Assembly (NCBI RefSeq): GCF_007097205.2
Contig: NZ_VJYK02000001.1
Span: forward strand, 1-62,299
Source: Streptomyces alkaliterrae
Lineage (GTDB): Bacteria > Actinomycetota > Actinomycetes > Streptomycetales > Streptomycetaceae
DNA: 62,299 bases
Direction of reading: 5' to 3'
Shown here: positions 15,747 through 24,036 of the stretch, piece by piece
Layout of the letters: every line of letters begins with the position of its first letter
How positions within the stretch are numbered: the first letter of the stretch is position 1
Notes under the pieces: generated by a model
The model's database searches: none
What the model saw: the letters and a program-made list of their open reading frames with translations, nothing else
Told to the model about the DNA's origin: nothing
Position numbers and translations under genes: made by a program

Positions 15747-15846
15747 TCCCGGGGGGAGCGCGGGTGTTGCCCGGAACGGGGCGGAGCGCGCTAGACCGTT
15801 TGGTGACCTGATTCACCGATGCGTCTGGACATGCAGGGGCACGACA

Positions 15847-15878
15847 AAGCCCCGTCCGGGACGCTCCGAACGGGGCTT
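15847..15878. terminator. Terminator-like hairpin upstream of the sigma gene
   Basis: AAGCCCCGT (15847-15855) pairs with ACGGGGCTT (15870-15878) over a 14-nt loop, about 100 nt upstream of the sigma start. It would stop leftward transcripts from the polymerase operon. Confidence 0.75.
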
Positions 15879-15911
15879 GCGCATTGCCTTCGTCGTTGCG
15901 TGGCGCTGAAC

Positions 15912-16013
15912 CTAGGTAGGCAGACAGGCGCCAGCAACGGCCTTGATGACAGGTGTGACCGCTTGTCTTTTGATTGGGTTGTAGAGAGCCGCGAAGGCGA
16001 GACGATCACTCAC
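15912..16013 (-). CDS. Possible 33-residue peptide
   Basis: From GTG 16013 a short frame beginning VSDRLAFAALYNPIK and ending in ACLPT reaches a stop at 15912. GGAGG is about 20 nt upstream, too far to be convincing. It is the only candidate in the 15747-16108 gap, which otherwise holds the hairpin at 15847 and palindrome copy 1. Low confidence. Confidence 0.2.
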   Translation of the reverse strand: MSDRLAFAALYNPIKRQAVTPVIKAVAGACLPT

Positions 16014-16080
16014 ACTCGGGAAGGAGCGACGCGGCCTCCTCTCCCCCTTAGGGAGTACGCGGGTCACACGTAGGTAACGG

Positions 16081-16106
16081 GGCACCGACTCACGTGAGTC
16101 GGTGCC
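16081..16106. repeat. Dispersed palindrome copy 1
   Basis: Perfect 26-bp palindrome with core ACCGACTCACGTGAGTCGGT, 2 nt after the polA stop codon and 67 nt before the next possible leftward start. Confidence 0.95.
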
Positions 16107-16108
16107 TC

Positions 16109-17965
16109 CTAGTAGGTGGCGCCGTAGAGGGACCCCCATGACCGCTTTCCGATTTCGGCTTCCGCGACGATGGGAACGCCGAACAGGTCGAACGTCATCG
16201 CGCGCTCGAACTCCCGCGCGTAGTCCTTCGCTTCACGTTCCGGAACTGACGCGAGGATTTCGTCATGAATCGGCAGGCGCATGGCATCGAGCAGACCGGC
16301 GCTCTCGGCGTTGATAAGGGCTTGCCCAAGCAAGTCCCTTGCCGCTGACTGGCATTGGTAGTTCACAACGGCATAAGCCCGGTCACGGTCCAGTGGCATT
16401 CGCCTGCCGGTGGCCGACACGGTGACCATGCCGGTTGCCCGTGCTTCGCGTTGCCAACGTGCGGATGCTCGCCGGATCTCTGGGAACGCGTGGTCGTAGG
16501 CGGTTACCGCCCGGCGGATCTCGTCTTCACTCGCACCGGTCTGCCGGGCCAGCGTGGAAATGCCCCCCCCGTACACTTTGCCGAAACCGGCTCCCTTGTA
16601 GAGTTTGCGGTCTTTCTCGGTGGCCTCTTCACCCTTGATGAGTTGAGCCGTGAACATGTGAATGTCGAAATCTCGCCCGCCCGACTGAAAGCCTTCTTTC
16701 ATCCGGCGCACGTCGGCCAGCGCTGCCAGCACCCGCATTTCTACGGCCTGAAAATCAGTGCTCACCATGACGTGACCTTCGTCAGCAAGAAGGCACCGAC
16801 GGATCATCTGATCCGATGACGGCAGCGTTTGAAGTGCCGGACGCGTAACACTCATCCGACCCGTGCGCGCGGCCATGGAGTTGATGAACGGATGGACCCT
16901 GCCGGATGAGTCCACGGTCTCTAGGAACGTCTCCGCATACGTTGAGCGCCATTTACCCGCACGCTTGCTTTTCAGGATTGCCTCAGCCAGCGGATTAGGA
17001 GTGCGAACCCCAAGGCGTTTCCATTGCAGGTCCATGTCTGCAAGCGCAAGTAGCACGGCCTTGTCTATCTTGACGGCCCCGCCTGCCGTCCGCTCCGTCA
17101 GCGTCTCCCCCATGCCGGTGAGCGCTTCCGTTATCTGCTTGTTGGAGTTGACCGACTCGACCCCGTACCGCGCGGCGATACCCGCATACTCCTGCGCATC
17201 CTCCCTGAGTGCGGCGTTAAGTTCATGGGTGAACGGCACATCAAGGATGAGCCCCCGCCGCTGCATATGGGCACAGATACGGGATATCTCATGCTCGTAG
17301 TCCACCAGCCTTTCCCGAACGCCGAGTCGGTCGAGGGCAGCGGAGAGAATCGGAGCAAGTCGCGCCGTGAAGATTACGTCTAGCCCCGCGTAGAGATTCA
17401 ACAGGGGGTGATCTAGCGGGATGCGGGCAAAGCCGTTCGCCTTCGTGAGTCCCAGGGACCGGAAGACGCTTGTGAGGTCCCCTTGAGCGTCTGGGGCCGT
17501 GCGGTCCACGTAGTACGCAGACAGGGGCTTGAGCGCTGTCCCAATGCCCCCTTCCTGGGGTTGGCGTGGGTCCACAAGAGCGGCCATTACGCGCGTGTCC
17601 CGCGTTCGTGGCGCTAGGTCTTCCAACGCAATGCCCGCGTGCCGGTCCAACACCAGCCAGTCAAAGGCAGCGTTGTGGATCAGGAACCGGCGAGCCTTGC
17701 GGAGAACCTGAGCGGCAGCACGCCGGAAATGCCCCCCGCGCTCCCAATGGATTACCCACGCTTCGGAGGCGTCGCCAAACTGAATGGTGCGCAGACAGAA
17801 CCCATCACTGAATACGTCAAGTCCACTCGTTTCAGTGTCGAGCGCGATTGCACCCCGCACGGTTGCCCGCTGAGCCCATGCCGTGAACTGGTCTAGTTCC
17901 TCCGTGGTTTGAGGTACGCGGATGGCCACCGAGTCACCGGCGACCCTGTGTCGATAGACGCGCAT
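16109..17965 (-). CDS. DNA polymerase family A with 3'-5' exonuclease domain
   Basis: A 618-residue phage replicative polymerase. The N-terminal DEDD exonuclease begins with ALDTETSGLD (Asp43, Glu45). The polymerase domain shows motif A (VSTDFQAVEMRVLA, about 400), motif B (KLYKGAGFGKVYGGG) and motif C (IHDEI, about 567). The 5'-3' exonuclease domain of host Pol I is absent, as in phage enzymes. ATG 17965 follows GGGAGGG. It lies between palindromes 1 and 2, downstream of the primase-helicase. Confidence 0.96.
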   Translation of the reverse strand: MRVYRHRVAGDSVAIRVPQTTEELDQFTAWAQRATVRGAIALDTETSGLDVFSDGFCLRTIQFGDASEAWVIHWERGGHFRRAAAQVLRKARRFLIHNAAFDWLVLDRHAGIALEDLAPRTRDTRVMAALVDPRQPQEGGIGTALKPLSAYYVDRTAPDAQGDLTSVFRSLGLTKANGFARIPLDHPLLNLYAGLDVIFTARLAPILSAALDRLGVRERLVDYEHEISRICAHMQRRGLILDVPFTHELNAALREDAQEYAGIAARYGVESVNSNKQITEALTGMGETLTERTAGGAVKIDKAVLLALADMDLQWKRLGVRTPNPLAEAILKSKRAGKWRSTYAETFLETVDSSGRVHPFINSMAARTGRMSVTRPALQTLPSSDQMIRRCLLADEGHVMVSTDFQAVEMRVLAALADVRRMKEGFQSGGRDFDIHMFTAQLIKGEEATEKDRKLYKGAGFGKVYGGGISTLARQTGASEDEIRRAVTAYDHAFPEIRRASARWQREARATGMVTVSATGRRMPLDRDRAYAVVNYQCQSAARDLLGQALINAESAGLLDAMRLPIHDEILASVPEREAKDYAREFERAMTFDLFGVPIVAEAEIGKRSWGSLYGATY

Positions 17966-17989
17966 TCACTACCCTCCCGAGACAGGACA

Positions 17990-18015
17990 GGCACCGACTC
18001 ACGTGAGTCGGTGCC
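17990..18015. repeat. Dispersed palindrome copy 2
   Basis: Same 26-bp palindrome; here the symmetry extends to 32 bp (17987-18018). It lies 24 nt upstream of the polA start and 15 nt after the primase-helicase stop. Confidence 0.95.
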
Positions 18016-18030
18016 TGTTTTGGATGTGGG

Positions 18031-20454
18031 TTACTTGCCGAAGACTCCGGGCCCGCCGGGGGTTGGCTCCGCCGGTCGTATGCCGTTCAGGGAGACGCCC
18101 GTCCGCTTGACCGTGCGAATCACCCCCCGCTCTTCGAGGGCCGAATAGAAGGTGCGGCGCGTCCACCGCTCACGCTGCGGCAGGTTCTCCGATTCACACC
18201 AGTCGAGATAGGTAATGAATGCCTCATTGCCGTGCATGATGCCGCTTTCGTCGAACTCAAGGACGCCGGGCAGGAATCCCGCCAGTGCGTCACTGGTTCT
18301 CCGGTATTCGGCGCTCGCTTCCGTAATCCCCTCAGGGTCACGAAGACCACCCCGGTACCATTCGACTGCCCCGCGCACTGCCCACGCTGCAATGCCTTCG
18401 GCTTCTCGTAGCAGCTTCATGTCTAGCCCGTGGTCTCTTTCATGCGGCGCGAACCACCGCGTAAAAGGCAGCAACTTGACGCGCCGCCAGAGACCTTCAT
18501 CTTGGCCCCGAAACTTTGGTCGGTGGTTAGTGGCGAGAAGTAGCAGGAACGTAGGCTTGAAGGTGAAGAATTCTTGCCTCAGAAATCGCGCGGCGATTTC
18601 GTCCTTTCCGGTCACTCTCTTTAGCACGCTTTCAGACATTGGCTTGCCCGATTCACCTTCGGACGCCATGACCAGCCGTGCCCCGCGAAGTGCCGCGAGG
18701 TCGTTGGGGATACCCCCGGATGGCTTCTCTTCGAATGTGGCGAAGGGAGTTGTGCGGCTGACCGCACGAAAGACCGAAGTAAGGGTTTCCGTTGCTACGC
18801 TCTTTCCGTTGGCGCCCTTTCCCCAGAAGACACAGAAACACTGTTCGCTGGTGGCGCCAGTGATGCCGTATCCGATGAGACGCTGAAAATACGCGGGCAA
18901 CTCCGGGTCACTGGGGAAGATTTCCTGAACGAACTGTTCCCAGCGTGGACATTCGGCGTCCGCGCGATAGTCGAGGTCTAGCTGATAGGTGAGCATGTCA
19001 CGCGGGTCGTGCGGCTGGAGTTCGCCGGTCCTGAGATTCACTGTGCCGTTCTTGAAGCTCAGCAGATCCGGGCGGCTATCAAACTCGGATGCGTCCACGT
19101 GGACCAGGGGGACGCTCCGCAGTTCCCGTAGCAGGGCCTCAATGCGGGAAGTCATGGTGAAGCCCCGCGCGGCTTGTGTTTCGCCGACCAGGACGAGAGC
19201 CGCCCCCATGCGGTGAATCTCCTGCCGGACGCGGACTTCTGACCGCTCCCATCTCTGGCCGGTCCACACGTAGAAGCCCAAACCGGGCGCATAGCGAATA
19301 CCACCGTTCGACCACGCTACGAGCGCGTGTGCGTTCATGGCGTCGGATTCGCCGTACCTGGCGATGACCCCCGCAAGGATGCGCGCGGCTTCCGTGCCCT
19401 CAGAGCGGGTGACCACGTCCGTACCGGTGCGGTCGGTCACCTCTACCGCCACTGCTTGCGCCTTCGCTTCCTCTGCACCGATAACCGCTTGCGCCGACTT
19501 GACGGCATGGTGAAGGGCTGGTGGAAAGGCTTTATGGTCCCGCCCCCGCCAATCGGTCATGTCGTCGCCCTCATGCGGAATAGGTAGCCCGTAGACCTCA
19601 ATCCCGTACGGCTTGAGACCTTCGGCAAGGGAAAGGTTGAAGGTCCGTCCTGCTTGGTCGTTGTCCCCAGCGGCGATTACCTGAGTGCCCCGGAGTCCTT
19701 CAGCCAGCTCCGCCAGTAGCTCAGGGCTTCCGGCGAGAGCAGCACCCCGGATGACCACCGCGTCATATCCCACCGCAACGGCTGTAAGGCCGTCTCCGGG
19801 CCCCTCAGAGACGATGGTGACCCCATAGCCGCCCTGCCCCCTCAGAACGCCGTACGGGGCCCACCGCGCCCCTTCGGGATTACTCAGGGATACCCACCGC
19901 CCAGGGCACTTCCCGCTGAGGTCCCGCCCCTGGAGACCACGGGCTACGCCGTTGAAGTCACAGAGCGGCACGGTGAGCCGGGGGAATCGAGTGAACGCCC
20001 GTGCCCGGTAGGGGAAGTTCAGCATCGGAGCGCCGTTGTCCGCACCGAGCCGAAGGTCTGCGGCCGTGTCGGCATCAATACCGAACCGCTCGTGCACGTA
20101 CGCCATGGCGCGCGTGCCGACTGGTGAACCGTCGTGGAACAGGTCCCCGGTGCGGGCAACGTATGTGGCGAGTGCGGCTGTCGGTCCGGGGCCTACGAGA
20201 GTCGGGCGCTTACTGGGGATCGTCGCACCGGGGCCCGTGGCGTCGAACAGGTCTTTCCACGCCAGGCGAACGGCGTTGATGACATCCACGGTTGGGCACC
20301 CTGCCCGACACGTAAGGCGAACCTTGCCATCGTCGCCGCGCCAGATACGCAATGACGGGCGAGAGTCCTTGTGTGCGGGGCAGAGTGCGAGATATCCCCC
20401 GTCTCCATATTCGGTCACATCAGCGAACCGGGCGAGAATGTGAGTGAACTCCAT
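18031..20454 (-). CDS. Primase-helicase (CHC2 zinc finger, Toprim, D5/P4-type helicase)
   Basis: An 807-residue protein for replication initiation. In order: zinc finger CPAHKD...CRAGC (C25, H28, C49, C53), Toprim region (IVSEGPGDGLTAVAVG, then AAGDNDQAGR, about 225-285), and a superfamily 3 helicase with Walker A GKGANGKS near residue 547 and LLLATNHRPKF. The architecture resembles the P4 alpha family. ATG 20454 is preceded by AAGGAGG; an in-frame longer form exists but lacks a site. It is downstream of its own terminator/operator region and directly upstream of polA. Confidence 0.95.
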   Translation of the reverse strand: MEFTHILARFADVTEYGDGGYLALCPAHKDSRPSLRIWRGDDGKVRLTCRAGCPTVDVINAVRLAWKDLFDATGPGATIPSKRPTLVGPGPTAALATYVARTGDLFHDGSPVGTRAMAYVHERFGIDADTAADLRLGADNGAPMLNFPYRARAFTRFPRLTVPLCDFNGVARGLQGRDLSGKCPGRWVSLSNPEGARWAPYGVLRGQGGYGVTIVSEGPGDGLTAVAVGYDAVVIRGAALAGSPELLAELAEGLRGTQVIAAGDNDQAGRTFNLSLAEGLKPYGIEVYGLPIPHEGDDMTDWRGRDHKAFPPALHHAVKSAQAVIGAEEAKAQAVAVEVTDRTGTDVVTRSEGTEAARILAGVIARYGESDAMNAHALVAWSNGGIRYAPGLGFYVWTGQRWERSEVRVRQEIHRMGAALVLVGETQAARGFTMTSRIEALLRELRSVPLVHVDASEFDSRPDLLSFKNGTVNLRTGELQPHDPRDMLTYQLDLDYRADAECPRWEQFVQEIFPSDPELPAYFQRLIGYGITGATSEQCFCVFWGKGANGKSVATETLTSVFRAVSRTTPFATFEEKPSGGIPNDLAALRGARLVMASEGESGKPMSESVLKRVTGKDEIAARFLRQEFFTFKPTFLLLLATNHRPKFRGQDEGLWRRVKLLPFTRWFAPHERDHGLDMKLLREAEGIAAWAVRGAVEWYRGGLRDPEGITEASAEYRRTSDALAGFLPGVLEFDESGIMHGNEAFITYLDWCESENLPQRERWTRRTFYSALEERGVIRTVKRTGVSLNGIRPAEPTPGGPGVFGK

Positions 20455-20491
20455 GGCGTAATGCCTCCTTCGGTTACTCGCCCTTGAGCGC

Positions 20492-20515
20492 GACGGTTGC
20501 CTAGACACGACCGTC
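20492..20515. promoter_or_regulatory. Inverted repeat upstream of the primase-helicase
   Basis: GACGGT (20492-20497) and ACCGTC (20510-20515) with a 12-nt spacer, between the upstream terminator and the primase-helicase start. This operon lacks a copy of the dispersed palindrome, so this may be its own operator. Confidence 0.45.
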
Positions 20516-20529
20516 ACCCTGTGTCGATT

Positions 20530-20588
20530 CCGCGGGGCCCGGCATGTCCGTTTTCACCAGACCTGATCCCATGCCGGCGGCCCCGCGG
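20530..20588 (-). terminator. Terminator after the resolvase-like gene
   Basis: Long interrupted inverted repeat (CCGCGGGGCC and GGCATG with their complements) around a ~23-nt loop, directly after the stop at 20592 on the leftward strand. Confidence 0.75.
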
Positions 20589-20591
20589 TTC

Positions 20592-21104
20592 TTACGGAGC
20601 GTGACGACGGTCGCGCACGTCCTTGAGTAGACGCGCGAAGGCTTCTAGATCCGTCGTCATGTACCAACGCCCGGTGTCGAGCCCCCGAAGCGACGGCAAG
20701 AACAGGTACCGATCCGCAAACTCCCGCGTCCCCATCTCCAGCGAACGCCGCACCCGGGTCCACGTCCGCACTCCGAAATGCACACTGCCCCGCCGAACGT
20801 TCTTCCGGGGAATCTTGACTACAGCGACACCGAAGGGGAAACCCGCGTGAACGGCCTCAATCTCCCCCTGTCGCACGAAAGTTGGGACACTGGGGCGCTT
20901 GACGTTCTTGCACTCCAGAACGAAGGGCACCGCATGCACGTCACCAACGTCGGCGGCGCCTTCTTGCGCGGGTCTCCGGACGTTGTGAGCGTCGAACGGG
21001 TCGCGGAGCTTCCCGCTTTCGTCTACCTGCCCTAGAGCGCTATTCAGGTAGTCGCGCACGTCGCTCTCCCAGGCAGTTCCTTTGACTTTGTTCGGATTAG
21101 CCAT
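20592..21104 (-). CDS. Holliday-junction-resolvase/PD-(D/E)XK-like nuclease
   Basis: A 170-residue protein starting MANPNKVKGTAWESDVRDYLN. The pattern KGTAWE, RRPAQEGAADVGDVHA and FVLECKNVKR is the E-D-(E)CK signature of phage resolvase-like restriction-fold enzymes. It would cut branched DNA during replication or before packaging. Its start overlaps the stop of the 60-residue gene upstream by 8 bp. Biochemical role inferred from the fold signature. Confidence 0.8.
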   Translation of the reverse strand: MANPNKVKGTAWESDVRDYLNSALGQVDESGKLRDPFDAHNVRRPAQEGAADVGDVHAVPFVLECKNVKRPSVPTFVRQGEIEAVHAGFPFGVAVVKIPRKNVRRGSVHFGVRTWTRVRRSLEMGTREFADRYLFLPSLRGLDTGRWYMTTDLEAFARLLKDVRDRRHAP

Positions 21105-21279
21105 GGCGGCACCACCGAGCATCGGCCCCCCGGGCAATGGCGCCCGCTATGGCGTCTACGTATCGACCCCAGTCGGAGCGCTCTTGCACTCCGGGGCTCA
21201 TCCACACCGTGTCCCCCTCCCCCATGCGCCGCACGTCCCCCAGCGCCGGGGCCACATGCGTCGTGATGCTGCGTTCCAT
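21097..21279 (-). CDS. Small phage protein
   Basis: A 60-residue protein starting MERSITTHVAPAL, with WMSPGVQERSDWGRYVDAIAGAI. ATG 21279 has GGGAGGGGGAGG just upstream. It is the first gene after a terminator and palindrome copy 3, and overlaps the resolvase start. Function unknown. Confidence 0.7.
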   Translation of the reverse strand: MERSITTHVAPALGDVRRMGEGDTVWMSPGVQERSDWGRYVDAIAGAIARGADARWCRHG

Positions 21280-21291
21280 TCCTCCCCCTCC

Positions 21292-21313
21292 CACCGACTC
21301 ACGTGAGTCGGTG
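21292..21313. repeat. Dispersed palindrome copy 3
   Basis: Perfect 22-bp palindrome, 12 nt upstream of the start at 21279 and just downstream of a separate leftward terminator (21326-21366). This order argues against the palindrome itself being the operon terminator. Confidence 0.95.
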
Positions 21314-21325
21314 CCCGGTACGCGA

Positions 21326-21366
21326 AAGGGCCGGACAGTGCCCGCGTGGGGTGCTGTCCGGCCCTT
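21326..21366 (-). terminator. Terminator between two leftward operons
   Basis: 13-bp arms AAGGGCCGGACAG and its complement over a 15-nt loop, 8 nt after the stop at 21375. Confidence 0.9.
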
Positions 21367-21374
21367 GTTGGTTG

Positions 21375-21668
21375 TCAGTCGTGTCCGCCGTTCGCCATGA
21401 TCAGACGCGCGTGTTCGGCGCTTATCCATTCGCTCCGCATGGTGCGTCTCTTCGCGAAACCGCTTTCCGTGCCGGTCGGCTGCACCTTGAGCATCGGGCG
21501 CAGCCTGCCGTCTACGAGAACCGCTGTGACGCGCTGAATGATCGCATCCGACACCCGTACCCGGTTTCCCTGACGTGTCGCGTAGTTGATGAGGTCACCG
21601 GGGTACAGTTCTTCCCCCGCGTAGTCGGTTACCACGCCTCGCTTACCCAAATTCGGGCCCTTCGTCAT
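21375..21668 (-). CDS. Phage hypothetical protein
   Basis: A 97-residue protein from ATG 21668 (MTKGPNLGKRGVVTDY), beta-rich, with YPGDLINYATRQGNRVRV and a C-terminal helix (ISAEHARLIMANG). It overlaps the end of the 58-residue gene by 26 bp. No clear ribosome binding site for this ATG; a longer start at 21698 or a GTG further in is possible. Function unknown. Confidence 0.65.
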   Translation of the reverse strand: MTKGPNLGKRGVVTDYAGEELYPGDLINYATRQGNRVRVSDAIIQRVTAVLVDGRLRPMLKVQPTGTESGFAKRRTMRSEWISAEHARLIMANGGHD

Positions 21669-21819
21669 CGTCCACGCCGAAGCGTCGACGCCGCTCATGT
21701 ATCAGTGCTTTGCGCGCCTCGGGAGGGAACTCCCACATAGGGGACCGCACAGTTTCGTCAGCAGCACCCTTGAATGCTGCTGCCCAGTCGTACGCGGGCG
21801 CTTCATCGAGTTTTGGCAT
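21643..21819 (-). CDS. 58-residue phage protein
   Basis: MPKLDEAPAYDWAAAFKGAA is the start of a 58-residue acidic protein ending in DDDEGPEFG, located 3 nt after the RDF stop and overlapping the next gene. The composition (WEFPPEARKAL, then HERRRRFG) and position in a tight leftward operon support it despite its size. Function unknown. Confidence 0.65.
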   Translation of the reverse strand: MPKLDEAPAYDWAAAFKGAADETVRSPMWEFPPEARKALIHERRRRFGVDDDEGPEFG

Positions 21820-21822
21820 GGC

Positions 21823-22536
21823 CTACCGCTCGTCTGCACTGGGGACGTTGTAGCTCTTTAGCACCCTGAGTACCGGCTTGTAGTAGCTCACGTTCCGGCC
21901 CTTGTTCTTGCCCTTCTTGACCGTGTACTCCACTAGTTCAAGGGCCAGGTCGGCCAGCGCGGGGCCATCGATCTCGGCTAGGTCGTTCTCGTATTCATGT
22001 AGAACGCTGGCCATTACCCAACTGCCGGACTGAAACCGGAACTTCCCAAGGTCGGGGTCATCCGCGAGCCTGAAAGTGAGGCTGATCGATGGTGTGGGCC
22101 CCATGAAGTCCCGCGCCGCCGCCTTGCGCTCAGCGAACAGCTCGGGACAATGGCACGGCTTTCCCTTACGGTCGTCCGGAGACAGGTAAACGGAACCGTC
22201 GCAATGATGGACCAGCTTGCTCCGATTCCAGAGCTTCATATCGGCGTAGATCGCCTCTGGTCCCTCCAGGATGATCGGCACCGATTCACGGTCGGTAAGT
22301 ACATCGATGCAGTGTTCGCCCGTCGCATCCGTCTCGACTGGCTCGCCCCCGAAGAGTCGCGCGACAGCCGCAGCTACCTCGGGGTCGCCCGTCGAGATGC
22401 GCCATTCGGAGAGCGCTTCGGGAGCGCCGCCCACCTGGCGCCCGGAGTGGAAACGCCCAACCGTGTCATCGGTGAATACCTGGCGCGGCTTCGGCTTGGC
22501 GTCCGGATCGGTTTCGAAGATCGTAAGTAGTGACAT
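21823..22536 (-). CDS. Recombination directionality factor, phiC31 gp3-like
   Basis: A 237-residue protein starting MSLLTIFETDPDAKPKPRQ. The pattern TDDTVGRFHSG, SEWRISTGDPEVA, ARLFGGEP, LWNRSKLVHHCDG, C-x-C after the CDG block, FRLADDPDLGKFRFQSGSW and a late VEYTVKKGKN matches what I remember of the phiC31/phiBT1 gp3 family. These bind the cognate large serine integrase and switch it from attPxattB to attLxattR. GAAGGG precedes ATG 22536. It lies 20 kb from the integrase, among early genes, as in phiC31. Assignment is from recalled family pattern, not alignment. Confidence 0.88.
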   Translation of the reverse strand: MSLLTIFETDPDAKPKPRQVFTDDTVGRFHSGRQVGGAPEALSEWRISTGDPEVAAAVARLFGGEPVETDATGEHCIDVLTDRESVPIILEGPEAIYADMKLWNRSKLVHHCDGSVYLSPDDRKGKPCHCPELFAERKAAARDFMGPTPSISLTFRLADDPDLGKFRFQSGSWVMASVLHEYENDLAEIDGPALADLALELVEYTVKKGKNKGRNVSYYKPVLRVLKSYNVPSADER

Positions 22537-22586
22537 GCATGCCCTTCGTCGCCATGGATTGGAAAGGGGCGAACACAAGGGACTGG

Positions 22587-22608
22587 CACCGACTCACGTG
22601 AGTCGGTG
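22587..22608. repeat. Dispersed palindrome copy 4
   Basis: Perfect 22-bp palindrome, 50 nt upstream of the RDF start and 48 nt after the exonuclease stop. Confidence 0.95.
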
Positions 22609-22656
22609 GTCTACCTTGCATCCGCCCCTAAGTGCCCTAGAGCGCGCGGGTTGCCG

Positions 22657-23496
22657 CTACTTGCTTCGGCGCTGAGTGCCGGTCACAAGATCACCTGTCC
22701 TTGCGGCGATCGGTGCACCGACGACCTTCTTTGACAGCTCTCGATCCCAGTCGAAAACGCGCCTCAGCGCGAGGAACACCGAGAACACTTCCGCACCAAT
22801 GCACACTGGCTTGAACGCCCATCGGTCCGGGGTGATGTGCAGCACGGCCGCGCCGTCAAAGGTCGGCATGGGCTCACTCGTACCGTCCGGCGCAATGATC
22901 CTGTCGGCGTTGGCGTAGGCGCTCATCTGTAGTGCCACGTCCGCATAGGTGTCTTTGCTCGTCTTCCAGTCGACCATCAGCAGATGCGGAGTGCCGGACC
23001 GGTCCGGTGTCGGCTTTCCCTCATCGTCCAGCCACACACGCACTACCGCGTCGAAAGACCCGGCATAGTTGTGCTCGTCGCTCCATGCCACATCTTCGGC
23101 CCGCACTAGCTGAGGGTTCACCGCATCGAGAAACGCCGCGAAGTGCACCCGATACGGCTCAAGGTCCGGGTGCACCTTTCCAACGTAGGCGCCACGAATC
23201 ATCCGCTCGAAAAGGTCGTGCGCGTCGGAGCCCACATCGGCCCGGAGCTTGGTGTACCTGCGGGCCGCACCCTTGAGATAGTCGATTGCCCCCTGTCGGT
23301 CACGTTCGGCCATTTGCGCGACGAACGGCAGCGAGTCAACCGCGAGTTCAGCGGTCATGCGCGCGTACCAGAAGTTCAGGAACGGCTTAGGGAGCATAGA
23401 CACCACGGACGTGACGCCAGGGGCCTTGATCTCTGGCCGCTCCGGGTGAATGTAGAAGCGGCTGCCGCCGCGCTGAATTGTGCGTACGCGTCCCAC
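22657..23496 (-). CDS. RecB/Cas4-type PD-(D/E)XK exonuclease
   Basis: A 279-residue protein with the RecB nuclease signature: a helical start (SVVSMLPKPFLNFWYAR), GSDAHDLFERM, then AGSFDAVVRVW, MVDWKTSK and the QMSAYANADRI motif that completes the active site. It probably works in phage recombination or end processing. GTG 23496 follows GAAGGGGG. It is monocistronic between a terminator and palindrome copy 4. Confidence 0.9.
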   Translation of the reverse strand: MGRVRTIQRGGSRFYIHPERPEIKAPGVTSVVSMLPKPFLNFWYARMTAELAVDSLPFVAQMAERDRQGAIDYLKGAARRYTKLRADVGSDAHDLFERMIRGAYVGKVHPDLEPYRVHFAAFLDAVNPQLVRAEDVAWSDEHNYAGSFDAVVRVWLDDEGKPTPDRSGTPHLLMVDWKTSKDTYADVALQMSAYANADRIIAPDGTSEPMPTFDGAAVLHITPDRWAFKPVCIGAEVFSVFLALRRVFDWDRELSKKVVGAPIAARTGDLVTGTQRRSK

Positions 23497-23510
23497 GCGT
23501 GCCCCCTTCG

Positions 23511-23532
23511 GGTAGGTGTGCTGTCACCTACC
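23511..23532. promoter_or_regulatory. Inverted repeat upstream of the exonuclease
   Basis: GGTAGGTG (23511-23518) and CACCTACC (23525-23532) with a 6-nt spacer, 15 nt before the GTG start, in the short gap after a terminator. It is unrelated in sequence to the dispersed palindromes. Confidence 0.5.
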
Positions 23533-23594
23533 GGGGAGCGTGAGTGTTGCCGTGTCCCCGAGAGCCGCTGTATGGCTGCCTGCGGGCATGAGAG

Positions 23595-23627
23595 AGCCCC
23601 GTCCGACCACTAGGGCCAGACGGGGCT
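23595..23627 (-). terminator. Terminator after the 85-residue gene
   Basis: Arms AGCCCCGTC and GACGGGGCT over a 15-nt loop, 20 nt after the stop at 23648. Confidence 0.85.
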
Positions 23628-23647
23628 AGAAGGCTCCCTGGGGGCGC

Positions 23648-23905
23648 TCAGGGTTCCATAGGTCCTCTTGTGCGCGCATCCCGCGCAGCTTGTGCCGCCT
23701 TCTCCGCCTTCTCCGCTTCCTCAAGAAGGGCTGCCGCCACCTCCCGTGCCCCCTTACTGGTCAACTCAATAACGATCTTCCGGTCGTAGTCTTCACGATC
23801 GTTGATGTAGGCAGTGAGGGTGACAGTGTCGAGAAAACCATGAACTTCACTCCGCTGCGCACGAACCGTAGCCATGCGAGCCCTACGCGCCTTCTTCTTT
23901 CTCAC
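23648..23905 (-). CDS. Small phage protein with coiled-coil tail
   Basis: An 85-residue protein: basic N-terminus (RKKKARRARM), a beta-like middle (FLDTVTLTAYINDRED, KIVIELTSKG) and an Ala/Glu/Lys-rich helical C-terminus (AAALLEEAEKAEKAAQAA). GTG 23905 with GGGGGGCG upstream. Function unknown; it could be a small DNA-binding protein. Confidence 0.7.
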   Translation of the reverse strand: MRKKKARRARMATVRAQRSEVHGFLDTVTLTAYINDREDYDRKIVIELTSKGAREVAAALLEEAEKAEKAAQAARDARTRGPMEP

Positions 23906-23949
23906 CGGGCGCCCCCCAAAGCAGTCTTCACTCGAACTCCTCTCCTAGG

Positions 23950-23971
23950 CACCGACTCACGTGAGTCGGTG
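23950..23971. repeat. Dispersed palindrome copy 5
   Basis: Perfect 22-bp palindrome, 44 nt upstream of the start at 23905 and 65 nt after the stop at 24037. Confidence 0.95.
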
Positions 23972-24036
23972 GTCCGCAAACGGGAAACCCTGCGACTCAG
24001 GTTGGAGAGTGCGGCGCACGTGGCGCGCAATGGCGC

